DNA of 64,000 nucleotides from Mycobacterium parmense. Its GTDB lineage: Bacteria; Actinomycetota; Actinomycetes; Mycobacteriales; Mycobacteriaceae. Within the stretch, counting starts at the first letter, position 1; every line of letters begins with the position of its first letter. The stretch is from NCBI RefSeq assembly GCF_010730575.1, contig NZ_AP022614.1:5828001-5892000 (forward strand). Direction: 5' to 3'. Both the position numbers and the translations under genes were made by a program. The notes under the pieces are model-generated. The model was given only the letters and a program-made list of their open reading frames with translations. It had not been told where the DNA came from and did not search any database. This document shows, one piece after another, positions 25,966-33,703 of this stretch.

Positions 25966-27120
25966 TTGGAGACCCGACTGACGCCGTCACAGGTCGTCCT
26001 GCAGCTGTCTTCGCTTGTGCCGCCCGCACGGTACGGCGGTGCCGAACGCGTCGTCGGCTCGTTCGGGCAGCAACTTCAGGACGCGGGTTTCCAGGTCCAC
26101 AACCGCGGTTTGAGGGCGCGCGGACGACGTTCCGACGACCCTTCGGCGAACGCGATACGAAACGTCTTCTGGCCGTTCGACGGACGCCAGCGCGGTACCG
26201 CGCTGCGCGCCCTGTGGCATGCCGTCGACACCTTCACGTTGCCGGCCCGCGGCGTCGTCGACAAGATCGTCGACGGGTTGCGTCCTGACGTCATCATCTG
26301 CCACAACCTCCGGGGATGGGGCTACGCGCCGTGGGTGGTCGCCGGTGAACGGGGTATCCCGCTGGTTCAGGTCGTTCACGACTACGGATTGATGTGCAAC
26401 TCGACGACTCTGTGGAATGGCGGGGTCTGTCATGGTGTGTGCCGACCGTGTAAGCCGCGGTTGGACGCGACCCGGCGTAGGTGGCCGGGTGGCCGAATCG
26501 TCGGTGTATCAAGGGCGACCGTGGCCGAGCACTCGGCCCGGGGCTTGACCCAGTTCAACGATGCGGCGATCATCCACCCGACGGCCGCCGCCGCACGCGT
26601 TGAAGCCAGTGCGAAGGATCGAAGCGGCGACCCGCCGACCACCCTCGGATATCTGGGCCGATTGACCGACGCCAAGGGCGTGGATGTTCTTCTTGCGGCC
26701 ATCGAGGGCACCGACAAGCGCCTGATCGTCGCGGGCGAAGGCGAATCCGCTTTCGTCGCCGGCTTGAAAAGTCGCGCACGCGGGCAAGTCGAGTGGCGCG
26801 GGCAGACGGAGCTCGCGCCGTTCTTCGGCGAGATCGACGTTCTGGTCGTTCCCTCGGTATGGCTGGAGCCCTTCGGCCTGGTGGTCGTGGAAGCGGCCCG
26901 CGCGGGTGTGCCCGTCCTGATCGCGGAGCGCCCCGGTCTGCTCGAAGCCGCACGGGCGTCCGGCGCACGGCACTCCACCTTTGCCGCGAATGACGTTGCA
27001 GCGCTGCGGAAAGCGCTTGACCGGCCACTGAGCAGCTACCGGCCCGATACCGCGCCGGTACAATCGGTCGACATTGTCGAAGTGGTTGCTCAGGTGTTGT
27101 CTGGGGGGCCGGAAAGTTGA
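25966..27120 (+). CDS. GT4 glycosyltransferase
   Basis: 384 aa from TTG 25966 (no ATG or GTG fits; ribosome site weak). GT-B fold: N-terminal VVLQLSSLVPPARYGGAERVV, middle VVHDYGLMCNSTTL with a Cys-rich CHGVCRPCKPR insert also seen in actinobacterial GT4 members, then VGVSRATVAEHS, LGYLGRLTDAKGVDVLL and the donor motif VPSVWLEPFGLVVVEAARAG. Likely a mannosyl- or galactosyltransferase-type retaining enzyme. The stop overlaps the glycoside hydrolase start (TTGA at 27117-27120). Confidence 0.9.
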   Translation: METRLTPSQVVLQLSSLVPPARYGGAERVVGSFGQQLQDAGFQVHNRGLRARGRRSDDPSANAIRNVFWPFDGRQRGTALRALWHAVDTFTLPARGVVDKIVDGLRPDVIICHNLRGWGYAPWVVAGERGIPLVQVVHDYGLMCNSTTLWNGGVCHGVCRPCKPRLDATRRRWPGGRIVGVSRATVAEHSARGLTQFNDAAIIHPTAAAARVEASAKDRSGDPPTTLGYLGRLTDAKGVDVLLAAIEGTDKRLIVAGEGESAFVAGLKSRARGQVEWRGQTELAPFFGEIDVLVVPSVWLEPFGLVVVEAARAGVPVLIAERPGLLEAARASGARHSTFAANDVAALRKALDRPLSSYRPDTAPVQSVDIVEVVAQVLSGGPES

Positions 27121-28169
27121 CGTTGAACCGCCGCCCGCGACGCACAGGACGAATTCTCATGTGGCTCTCTCTCCCCGTTGCCTTGATAGGCGTCCTCGCG
27201 CTGGCACCGGTCGAACCGGTGGGACCGGCTCAACTGGGAATGTGCATCAACATCTCGAACACTGACGCGGCGACGGTGAGCCGCGAATTCGATCTGATCT
27301 CGGCAATGAAAGTCACCTGGATCAGAACCGACTTCGACTGGTCGGGGATCGAAACCCAGCCCGGTCAGTTCGACTGGTCTTACCAGGATCGGGTGGTACG
27401 CGAGGCGACGGCGCGGCGGCTGAACGTGGTGGCCATCCTGGACTACTCACCGACATGGGCGCGTCCGCGGGGTACCACGAGTCACACTCCGCCGGACCAT
27501 ATTTCCGACTTCGCCAATTTCGCCAACGCCGCGGTCGCCCGTTATGCGCCGCTTGGCGTGCGTACGTGGGAAGTGTGGAACGAGCCCAACTCGAGCGATT
27601 TCTGGCAGCCGCTCCCCGACCCGGAGAAGTACGGTGAACTCTTCCGCGCGACTGCGGGGGCAATACGTGCCGTGGATCCGGGCGCCACGGTGCTCACCGG
27701 CGGGTTGACCCGGGGAACCGACTCGAACAGCGGCACGAGGATCTCACAGACGACATTTCTCGAGCACTTGTACGCTAACGGGGCCGCTCAGTTGGCCAGC
27801 GCAGTTGCGGTGCACCCGTACAGCTTTCCTTGGTTGCCGAGCGAGGATTCGCCCTCCCTGGTTGGCGGCTTCAACGACCTGCCGATGGTGCGTGACCTGA
27901 TGGTCCGCCACGGGGACGCCGGGAAGAAGGTCTGGATCACCGAATTCGGCGCACCGACCGGGACGGGTCCCGGTTCCATGTCGGCGACTGATCAGGCCAA
28001 CTCCGTCGTGCAGTCCCGTCGCCAGGTGCGAAATTGGGATTGGGCCGGCCCGCTCATCTACTACGAGCTTCGGGATGCGGGGACCGATCCGAACGACATC
28101 GAGCAGAACTTCGGCCTGGTGCGCATGGACATGAGCCTGAAACCGGCGGCCGAGGCGTTGATGCAGTAG
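27117..28169 (+). CDS. Secreted or membrane-anchored glycoside hydrolase (clan GH-A)
   Basis: 350 aa, TTG start coupled to the preceding gene. One N-terminal hydrophobic segment (about 13 to 32, after Arg-rich residues) acts as signal or anchor. A TIM-barrel follows: WIRTDFDWSGIE, then the acid/base Glu in WEVWNEPNSSDFW (about 158) and the likely nucleophile Glu in KKVWITEFGAPTG (about 280), the layout of GH5/GH39-like enzymes. In Wzy-dependent clusters such a hydrolase often trims or releases the polymer. It is the last gene of the coupled set; the following gap of 247 nt contains the shared promoter element. Confidence 0.88.
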   Translation: MTLNRRPRRTGRILMWLSLPVALIGVLALAPVEPVGPAQLGMCINISNTDAATVSREFDLISAMKVTWIRTDFDWSGIETQPGQFDWSYQDRVVREATARRLNVVAILDYSPTWARPRGTTSHTPPDHISDFANFANAAVARYAPLGVRTWEVWNEPNSSDFWQPLPDPEKYGELFRATAGAIRAVDPGATVLTGGLTRGTDSNSGTRISQTTFLEHLYANGAAQLASAVAVHPYSFPWLPSEDSPSLVGGFNDLPMVRDLMVRHGDAGKKVWITEFGAPTGTGPGSMSATDQANSVVQSRRQVRNWDWAGPLIYYELRDAGTDPNDIEQNFGLVRMDMSLKPAAEALMQ

Positions 28170-28292
28170 CGGGCAGCGGGCGAGGCGCCGGGCCGTGAAG
28201 CGCCGGCGCGGCGTCCTCGATGCCGAGCGACACCATCCGGACGTCGCGTCGGAGACTGCATGTCTGGTAAACGGGGTTAAAAACATATCTAG

Positions 28293-28328
28293 AGTATGTA
28301 TACTAGGGCTTGCGGTGCCCACCGGTAT
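28293..28328 (+). promoter_or_regulatory. Bipartite upstream element, copy 4 (before the membrane acyltransferase)
   Basis: AGTATGTATACT at 28293-28304 and CCCACCGGTAT at 28318-28328, 25 nt between starts. TATACT is a good -10 box; TTAAAA at 28277-28282 is a weak -35. It differs from the other three copies by one base in box 1 (A for T). It sits 124 nt upstream of ATG 28417. Confidence 0.6.
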
Positions 28329-28416
28329 TCCTTCGGCCTCGCCGGCAGGGTCGCCACCAACATCCGGGTAGACCGGCGGCCCGCTTCGAGACCCGCCTGT
28401 TTGTCCTAGGAGTGCC

Positions 28417-29592
28417 ATGGGGATCAAGACAGACCGTCACGCAGTGACGTCGCATCAGGTCCCGGCCGCGAGGAGGGCTACCCCGATGAGTAACGACACG
28501 CGCAGCTTCGGCCGGGCGAACGAAGCCGTCACCGGCAATGTCGCCGACGACCAGCGGGACGCGAGCATCGACGTCGCTCGTGGCATCGCCATCATCGCGA
28601 TCGTCCTCGGCCACGTGCTGCGGGGTCTCGATGCTGCACACTTGATGGACCACGTCGGCTGGGCTCCGGCCGCGGATCGGATCCTCTACCTCTGGCATCT
28701 GAGCATTTTCGCCTTCGTCGGCGGCGTCTTCGTGGCCAAGTCGGTAAGCAAGCGCCCCCTGCGGTCCTACGTGGGGGAGCGGACCTTCAAGTTCCTCACT
28801 GTCTACCTGCTGTGGACCGTCTTGCAGGGCGCGGTGCTGCTCGGCGCCGCCCGCGTTGTCAACAACCCCCGACCACTCAGCTCCCTGCTGAGGGTGTGGG
28901 CGCCGTCCGGCCAACTGTGGTACCTGCCATTTCTCGCGGTCCTCACGCTGCTGGTGGTGCCGCTGAAGCCATGGCGGCGCGAACGCGCGCCATGGTTGCT
29001 CGGCCTGGCCGCGGTACTCAGCGTCGCCATGTGGGGATTCGACGGCGGCATCGTGGGCACGCAGGGCCTCGGCCTGGTCGTCTTTTTCGTCGGCGGCGCG
29101 ATCATCGGTGTCGACCGGCTGCGGCCGGCACTGCGGTCGATCCCCACGGTGGTTGCCGCCGCCGGCGGAATCGGGTTGTTTGCGCTCGGGATGGTGGCGG
29201 CCATATGCGCGGACCCCACACCACCGACGACGGGCTGGGAAGGTCGCACGGCGTCCAGTGTTGCCCTCGGCGTGGCGCTTTCGATCCTGATGTCGGCGGC
29301 GGTGCTGCTCGTCGCCCGGGCGGCGCGGTCCTGGAACTTCCTCGCCTTCTGCGGCCGGCGATCCCTGGACATCTACCTCGCGCACATCATCCTGGCCTCG
29401 GGCTCCCGCATCGTGCTGGTCAAGTTCGGCGTGCATTCACTGGAGCTGCTCATAGCCGTCGGGCTGGCCGCCGGCGTACTCGGGTCACTCGTGGTTGCCA
29501 CCGCGATCCGCAACACCGGTCTCGCATGGGTTTTCGACGGTCCGGCGCCTCCCGCCTGGCCCAGTAAGCGCGGTGCCCGCTCGCGCCCGTAG
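28417..29592 (+). CDS. Membrane acyltransferase, family 3 (O-acetyltransferase-like)
   Basis: 391 aa with about ten membrane segments. The N-terminal signature RDASIDVARGIAIIAIVLGHVLRG has the family Arg/His pattern (R near the start of TM1, conserved His in GHVLRG), typical of acyltransferase 3 enzymes that acetylate or succinylate surface glycans. Start ATG 28417 follows TAGGAG; ATG 28486 after GAGGAGGG is an alternative and would remove a 23-residue polar tail. Because it has its own copy of the shared promoter element and follows the glycan cluster, decoration of that polysaccharide is the likely job. Confidence 0.88.
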   Translation: MGIKTDRHAVTSHQVPAARRATPMSNDTRSFGRANEAVTGNVADDQRDASIDVARGIAIIAIVLGHVLRGLDAAHLMDHVGWAPAADRILYLWHLSIFAFVGGVFVAKSVSKRPLRSYVGERTFKFLTVYLLWTVLQGAVLLGAARVVNNPRPLSSLLRVWAPSGQLWYLPFLAVLTLLVVPLKPWRRERAPWLLGLAAVLSVAMWGFDGGIVGTQGLGLVVFFVGGAIIGVDRLRPALRSIPTVVAAAGGIGLFALGMVAAICADPTPPTTGWEGRTASSVALGVALSILMSAAVLLVARAARSWNFLAFCGRRSLDIYLAHIILASGSRIVLVKFGVHSLELLIAVGLAAGVLGSLVVATAIRNTGLAWVFDGPAPPAWPSKRGARSRP

Positions 29593-29669
29593 CCGGGGCG
29601 GCAGTGGGCGCGCTCGATGTCAGCGCCGGTGAGCGGTGAAAAGGGCTCGGCAGAAAACGGTTAGCGCGA

Positions 29670-29686
29670 AGGGGGGAAGCCCCCCT
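29670..29686. terminator. Hairpin between convergent genes
   Basis: AGGGGGG, AAG loop, CCCCCCT forms a seven-bp perfect stem between the convergent ends of the membrane acyltransferase (29592) and the condensation-like gene (29714). It could stop transcription from both sides. There is no T-tract, so efficiency is uncertain. Confidence 0.45.
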
Positions 29687-29713
29687 CGCCGTCGCGGGCT
29701 CACACCTACCCGC

Positions 29714-31039
29714 CTACACGGCGGGTTGCGAAATCGTCTGGGCCCGCGGCATGAACGCCTCCGAGTTCAGCGCCCGCTCGAGTCCCCAGGCCACAAGCGA
29801 TCTGTCGGCCTGTGACGCATAGAAAGTTGCGGTGATCTGGAAGGACCCATTCGGCGCACGGCTCACGGAAACGGATATGTGCGAGCGACTCGCCGGCGGA
29901 CTTACCACGGCGATTTCGGCATCCTCGGGACGTGCCCATGCGATTTTGTCGAACGCCGAAGCCCTTGGTTCGGAGAAAGTCAAGATTGCTCGAGTCGACC
30001 CGACCGGTTGGTTGGGTTGGCGGCCGCCCCTTTTCGTCGCGCGGGCGGCGAGCATCCGCAGGCGCTTGACCACCACGTGGCCCGCCAGCATGAACAGGGT
30101 GCGAAGCGAGCCGGCGGCCTGGCGAAGTGACGCACTGAAGCCTTCCACCGAGGGCTGGCCGGCGACATCGATGCGCGCGACCGTATAGAAGTTAGCCAGA
30201 GTACTCCTGTCGCGCCGCAGGAATCGGCGCATGTCGACCACGATTTCCACCTCGTCGTGCAGGATGACGCCGCTTTCCTCGAGGCTCTTGTAAATCAGCA
30301 ACGTCAGGATTGCCGTGACGGAAGCGTTGGGATGTTGCGAGTCGCGATAGCGGCGAATTTCGTCGGTGAACTCGGGACTGCTCTTGGCCCACACCGCGAC
30401 GAACTTCTCGTCGGGGTCCAGGTCTCGGCCTTGATCGCACGAAGCCGTTGATGCAACCGCGGGCTGCGCTTCGACACCGGCGCCGAATTTTTTTCCGACG
30501 AAGGCCAGGGTCGGCTCCAGCATCTCGGCGGCGCTCGTGACGAATTGCCGTGGCGTGGCCTTGGCCGTGTGGACAAGGGCCGGGGCTAAGGGGTAGGCCG
30601 TGGTGGGCGGTGCCAGTGGCTCGACGAAGCCCCCACCGGGTTCGTGCTGCGAGATCGCGGCGCACACCTCGAAAACGATGTGCGAGTCGCCGATCCCGTG
30701 ATCGCAGGAGACAGAAAGATATTCACCGCTTTGCGAGGCCGAGATCGGCACTGTCACATCGTGGTCGGCGACACGATCGAGGACGTCTTGCATGCTGTCG
30801 CTGCCGGAGATGTCGATCGACTGGTCACACCACGACCCCGGAGAGTCACAGAAGTCCCAGCGCCGACTGTCCGCGGAGGGCACCAGGCCGACGCGGTAAC
30901 GCGGCCCGCGAGCGGCCATTTTGTTCAGAACGTCCGGCGCGCGCTCGGCGGAACCGGGCATGGCCGGCTTGACGACCACGACGACGGTATTGCCGGCGTT
31001 CGCCACGTCGAGCTGTCCCACCCTGTATTTTTTAGACAC
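29714..31039 (-). CDS. Condensation-domain/PapA-like acyltransferase
   Basis: 441 aa. The catalytic segment reads SCDHGIGDSHIVFEV near residue 112, which fits the HxxxD core of the HHxxxDG motif (first His replaced by Asp, Gly replaced by Ser). Further on VDMRRFLRRDRSTLANFYTV matches the C-terminal DxRRx...N-F/Y region of NRPS condensation domains and PapA enzymes. A stand-alone member would join an acyl group to an amine or hydroxyl. The long Pro/Ala-rich linker around residue 145 and somewhat AT-richer codons set it apart from its neighbours. It is divergent from the ThiF/nitroreductase gene across a 524-nt region full of GTATG/CATAC repeats. Confidence 0.72.
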   Translation of the reverse strand: MSKKYRVGQLDVANAGNTVVVVVKPAMPGSAERAPDVLNKMAARGPRYRVGLVPSADSRRWDFCDSPGSWCDQSIDISGSDSMQDVLDRVADHDVTVPISASQSGEYLSVSCDHGIGDSHIVFEVCAAISQHEPGGGFVEPLAPPTTAYPLAPALVHTAKATPRQFVTSAAEMLEPTLAFVGKKFGAGVEAQPAVASTASCDQGRDLDPDEKFVAVWAKSSPEFTDEIRRYRDSQHPNASVTAILTLLIYKSLEESGVILHDEVEIVVDMRRFLRRDRSTLANFYTVARIDVAGQPSVEGFSASLRQAAGSLRTLFMLAGHVVVKRLRMLAARATKRGGRQPNQPVGSTRAILTFSEPRASAFDKIAWARPEDAEIAVVSPPASRSHISVSVSRAPNGSFQITATFYASQADRSLVAWGLERALNSEAFMPRAQTISQPAV

Positions 31040-31563
31040 TAAAACCCCTGCAATTCTTGGCTACTGGACGCGCACCGCTCGAGGCCGCTTGTTCGGGCAT
31101 CACGAGTCACGACGACATCCATGACTCGCGCGGTCGCCGTCTGGTGCGCTCCCCCGTGCTTTCGACCGCACACCGGCATGCGCGACGTCGCGGTCACGAA
31201 CGACAGAGCTCCTTCTGGCGGAAATGGGGCGGGCCGGCGATGGACCGCGTGTACATACCAATGATACACCGCTGGCGTATGAAACATACTATGTGACGGT
31301 TCTAACATGGTGAAGTTGACTGCCGGTCTGTCCTTGTGGGTACCCTGCCATCGGCTCCCGCCCCGTGAGTCACCAGAAAGCCGCCGCGGTGCCGGGTCTG
31401 CGACGTGCCGGGGCACTGACGCCGGCACGGCACCTCGTGCAGCGCCCGAACACGGTGGCCCCTACGATGTTGCGGTGACAGGGTCGGCGCTGGATTTCCC
31501 AGCACGGTTGCCGGTGGTCCGACCAGGGCACGCATTCGTTGGCGCGGCCGAGCGGCGAGGAGA
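31040..31563. promoter_or_regulatory. Divergent control region with clustered GTATG/CATAC repeats
   Basis: The region separates two divergent genes. Between 31250 and 31294 it holds GTACATAC, GATACA, the palindrome GTATGAAACATAC (31277-31289) and, sharing its end, ACATACTATGT (31284-31294). On the minus strand this reads AGTATGTTTCAT, close to box 1 of the shared element, facing the condensation-like gene. An 86-aa frame at 31307-31567 ends in the start codon of the next gene, but has no ribosome site and no domain character. The rest shows nothing clear. Confidence 0.5.
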
Positions 31564-33678
31564 ATGACGACACATTCCTGCAGCGCGCACGTTTTCAACG
31601 TCGACGACCCAGCGGACCAAGCCGAACTGACGCGCCTGCGCGCCGATCCCGCCGTCGAAGTCATCGACCGTCGCGAGAGCCTGCTCGAGGAACTGCGTGG
31701 GCTTCGGCCACCACCGGAGCCGGAGCTCGTCGCCGAGCCCTGCCGGTGGGTCTACTACCCGTGGCGCAGGACCGTCGTGGCGGTGCTGGGCCCCAAAGCG
31801 TTTCGGGCCGTGCGGCTGGATCGCAACAGGAACGTCATCACCACAGCCGAGCAGACACGGCTCGGCGCCCTGCGCGTCGGTGTCGTGGGTCTGAGCGTCG
31901 GGCATGTCATCGCGCACACGCTGGCCGCCGAAGGCCTGTGCGGCGAGCTGCGGCTGGCCGACTTCGACACACTCGAGCTGTCCAATCTCAATCGGGTGCC
32001 CGCCACCGTGTTGGACCTCGGGCTGAACAAGGCCGAAGTCGCCGCCCGCAGGATCGCCGAGCTCGACCCCTACCTGCGCGTCAAGGTCCACGACGCCGGG
32101 CTGTCGGCCGACACCGTGGACGAATTCGTCGAGGGATTGGATGTCGTTGTCGAGGAATGCGATTCGCTGGACATGAAGGTGAGCTTGCGGGAGGCCGCGC
32201 GAGCCCGGCGGATTCCGGTGCTGATGGCCACCAGCGACCGCGGGCTGCTGGATGTGGAGCGTTTCGATCTGCAGCCGCAGCGTCCGATCCTGCACGGGCT
32301 CCTCGGCGGCCTGGATTTCGCCAGGCTCTCCGGGATGAGCAGTCGCGAGAAGGTTCCGCACATGCTGCGATTCCTCGAAGCCGAACAGCTTTCGCCCCGT
32401 GTCCTGGCGTCTGTGGTCGAGATCGACCAGACGTTGTCGACGTGGCCGCAGTCAGCAGGCGACGTTGTGTTGGGAGCCACCGCGATTGCCGAGGCGGTGC
32501 GCCGTATCGGGTTGGGCGAGGATCTGCCGTCCGGCCGGACGCGCATCGACGTCGCCTCGTCGCTCGATTGGCTCGCCGAGCCGCCCGTGACCACGTCGCG
32601 ACCAGCGGCGGCCGAAGACTACGTCGACCCCGCCCTGCCGGGGGCGTCCGGCGTCGTGGCGGCGGCGGCCGCTCGGGCGCCGTCCGGTGGCAACGTGCAA
32701 CCCTGGCGCATCGAGGCCACCGCCGATGAAATCACGATCCGGCTTGCGCCTGAGGACAGTTCGACCATGGACGTCCGGTCCCGGGGTGGTGCGGTTGCGC
32801 TGGGAGCGGCCCTGTTCAACGCACGGGTCGCCGCCGCCAGCGAACGGGTGCTCGGTCCGGTGACCGTGGCGGAGAACGTCGACGGCGACGTGTTGCGGGC
32901 GACGGTCCGCCTGGGTGACGGCGAGGACCCCGAACTGGCCGCGCTCTACCGGCCGATGCTGGCGCGTGAGACCAACCGCCGCGTCGGGACGCCGCAAGCG
33001 GTGGCAGCGGAGACGATCCGACTGTTGCAGGCCATCGCCGATCGACAGGCGGCGCGGCTGGACGTGGTGACCGGTCGACCCGAAATCGCCGAGTTGGCAG
33101 CGATTCTCGGAGCGGCCGACCGCATCAGGTATCTCACGCCGCGGCTGCACGCCGACATGATCTCCGAGCTTCGATGGCCCGGCGATCCCCAGCCCGACAC
33201 CGGCATCGATGTGCGCAGCCTGGAACTGGGCCCCGGCGATCTCGCGGTTTTCGACATCCTGCGCCGTCCGGAGGTGATGGCGAACCTGGCCGACTGGGAT
33301 GCGGGCGCCGCCCTGGGCGAGGACACCCGCCGGCGCGTGTCGACAAGCTCTGCGGTGGCCGTCATTTCGGTTACGGGAGATGCCCTGGCCGACTATGCGC
33401 GCGGCGGCTCCGCCGTCGAGGCGGTGTGGATCGCCGCCCAGCAGCACGGGATCGCCGTTCAGCCCATCTCGCCGGCGTTCCTGTACGCCCGCGACCGTGA
33501 GGATCTCGCCGCGGTGTCCTCGTCCTTCGCCGACGAGCTGGGCACATTGCAGCGGGCGTTCGAAAAGCTGATCGGCCTGCCGGAGGGGCTTTCGCCGGTC
33601 CTGATAATGCGATTTGCTGCCGGCGCACCGGCTTCGGTCCGGAGCCGCCGGGATCTACAGCGCGTCCGCTTGCTGTAG
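31564..33678 (+). CDS. MoeY-type ThiF/E1-like and nitroreductase fusion protein
   Basis: 704 aa. The first half is a ThiF/MoeB-type adenylating fold: VGVVGLSVGHVIAHTLA (about residue 103, GxxGxxG), LADFDTLELSNLNR and VVVEECDSLDMKVSL. The Cys pairs that bind zinc in MoeB are absent. The second half (about 365 to 700) is a flavin nitroreductase domain starting ARAPSGGNVQPWRIE. The same fusion is known in M. tuberculosis as Rv1355c (MoeY), next to a GGDEF-EAL gene, and that neighbour is conserved here. The substrate is unknown; adenylation of a carboxylate followed by flavin chemistry is a reasonable guess. AGGAG lies close before ATG 31564. Confidence 0.9.
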   Translation: MTTHSCSAHVFNVDDPADQAELTRLRADPAVEVIDRRESLLEELRGLRPPPEPELVAEPCRWVYYPWRRTVVAVLGPKAFRAVRLDRNRNVITTAEQTRLGALRVGVVGLSVGHVIAHTLAAEGLCGELRLADFDTLELSNLNRVPATVLDLGLNKAEVAARRIAELDPYLRVKVHDAGLSADTVDEFVEGLDVVVEECDSLDMKVSLREAARARRIPVLMATSDRGLLDVERFDLQPQRPILHGLLGGLDFARLSGMSSREKVPHMLRFLEAEQLSPRVLASVVEIDQTLSTWPQSAGDVVLGATAIAEAVRRIGLGEDLPSGRTRIDVASSLDWLAEPPVTTSRPAAAEDYVDPALPGASGVVAAAAARAPSGGNVQPWRIEATADEITIRLAPEDSSTMDVRSRGGAVALGAALFNARVAAASERVLGPVTVAENVDGDVLRATVRLGDGEDPELAALYRPMLARETNRRVGTPQAVAAETIRLLQAIADRQAARLDVVTGRPEIAELAAILGAADRIRYLTPRLHADMISELRWPGDPQPDTGIDVRSLELGPGDLAVFDILRRPEVMANLADWDAGAALGEDTRRRVSTSSAVAVISVTGDALADYARGGSAVEAVWIAAQQHGIAVQPISPAFLYARDREDLAAVSSSFADELGTLQRAFEKLIGLPEGLSPVLIMRFAAGAPASVRSRRDLQRVRLL

Positions 33679-33691
33679 GACCAACACCCGC

Positions 33692-33697
33692 TACCGT
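33692..33697 (+). promoter_or_regulatory. Predicted -10 box (TACCGT) for a leaderless GGDEF-EAL transcript
   Basis: TACCGT fits TANNNT and ends seven bases before GTG 33704. No Shine-Dalgarno precedes that GTG. The 25-nt gap after the MoeY-like gene also permits read-through. Confidence 0.5.
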
Positions 33698-33703
33698 AGG
33701 GGG

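Noticed and set aside
31307..31567. 86-aa ORF ending in an ATGA overlap with the MoeY-type gene
   Set aside because: No ribosome site, no domain-like sequence, and the region is better explained as a divergent promoter; one overlap alone can be chance.
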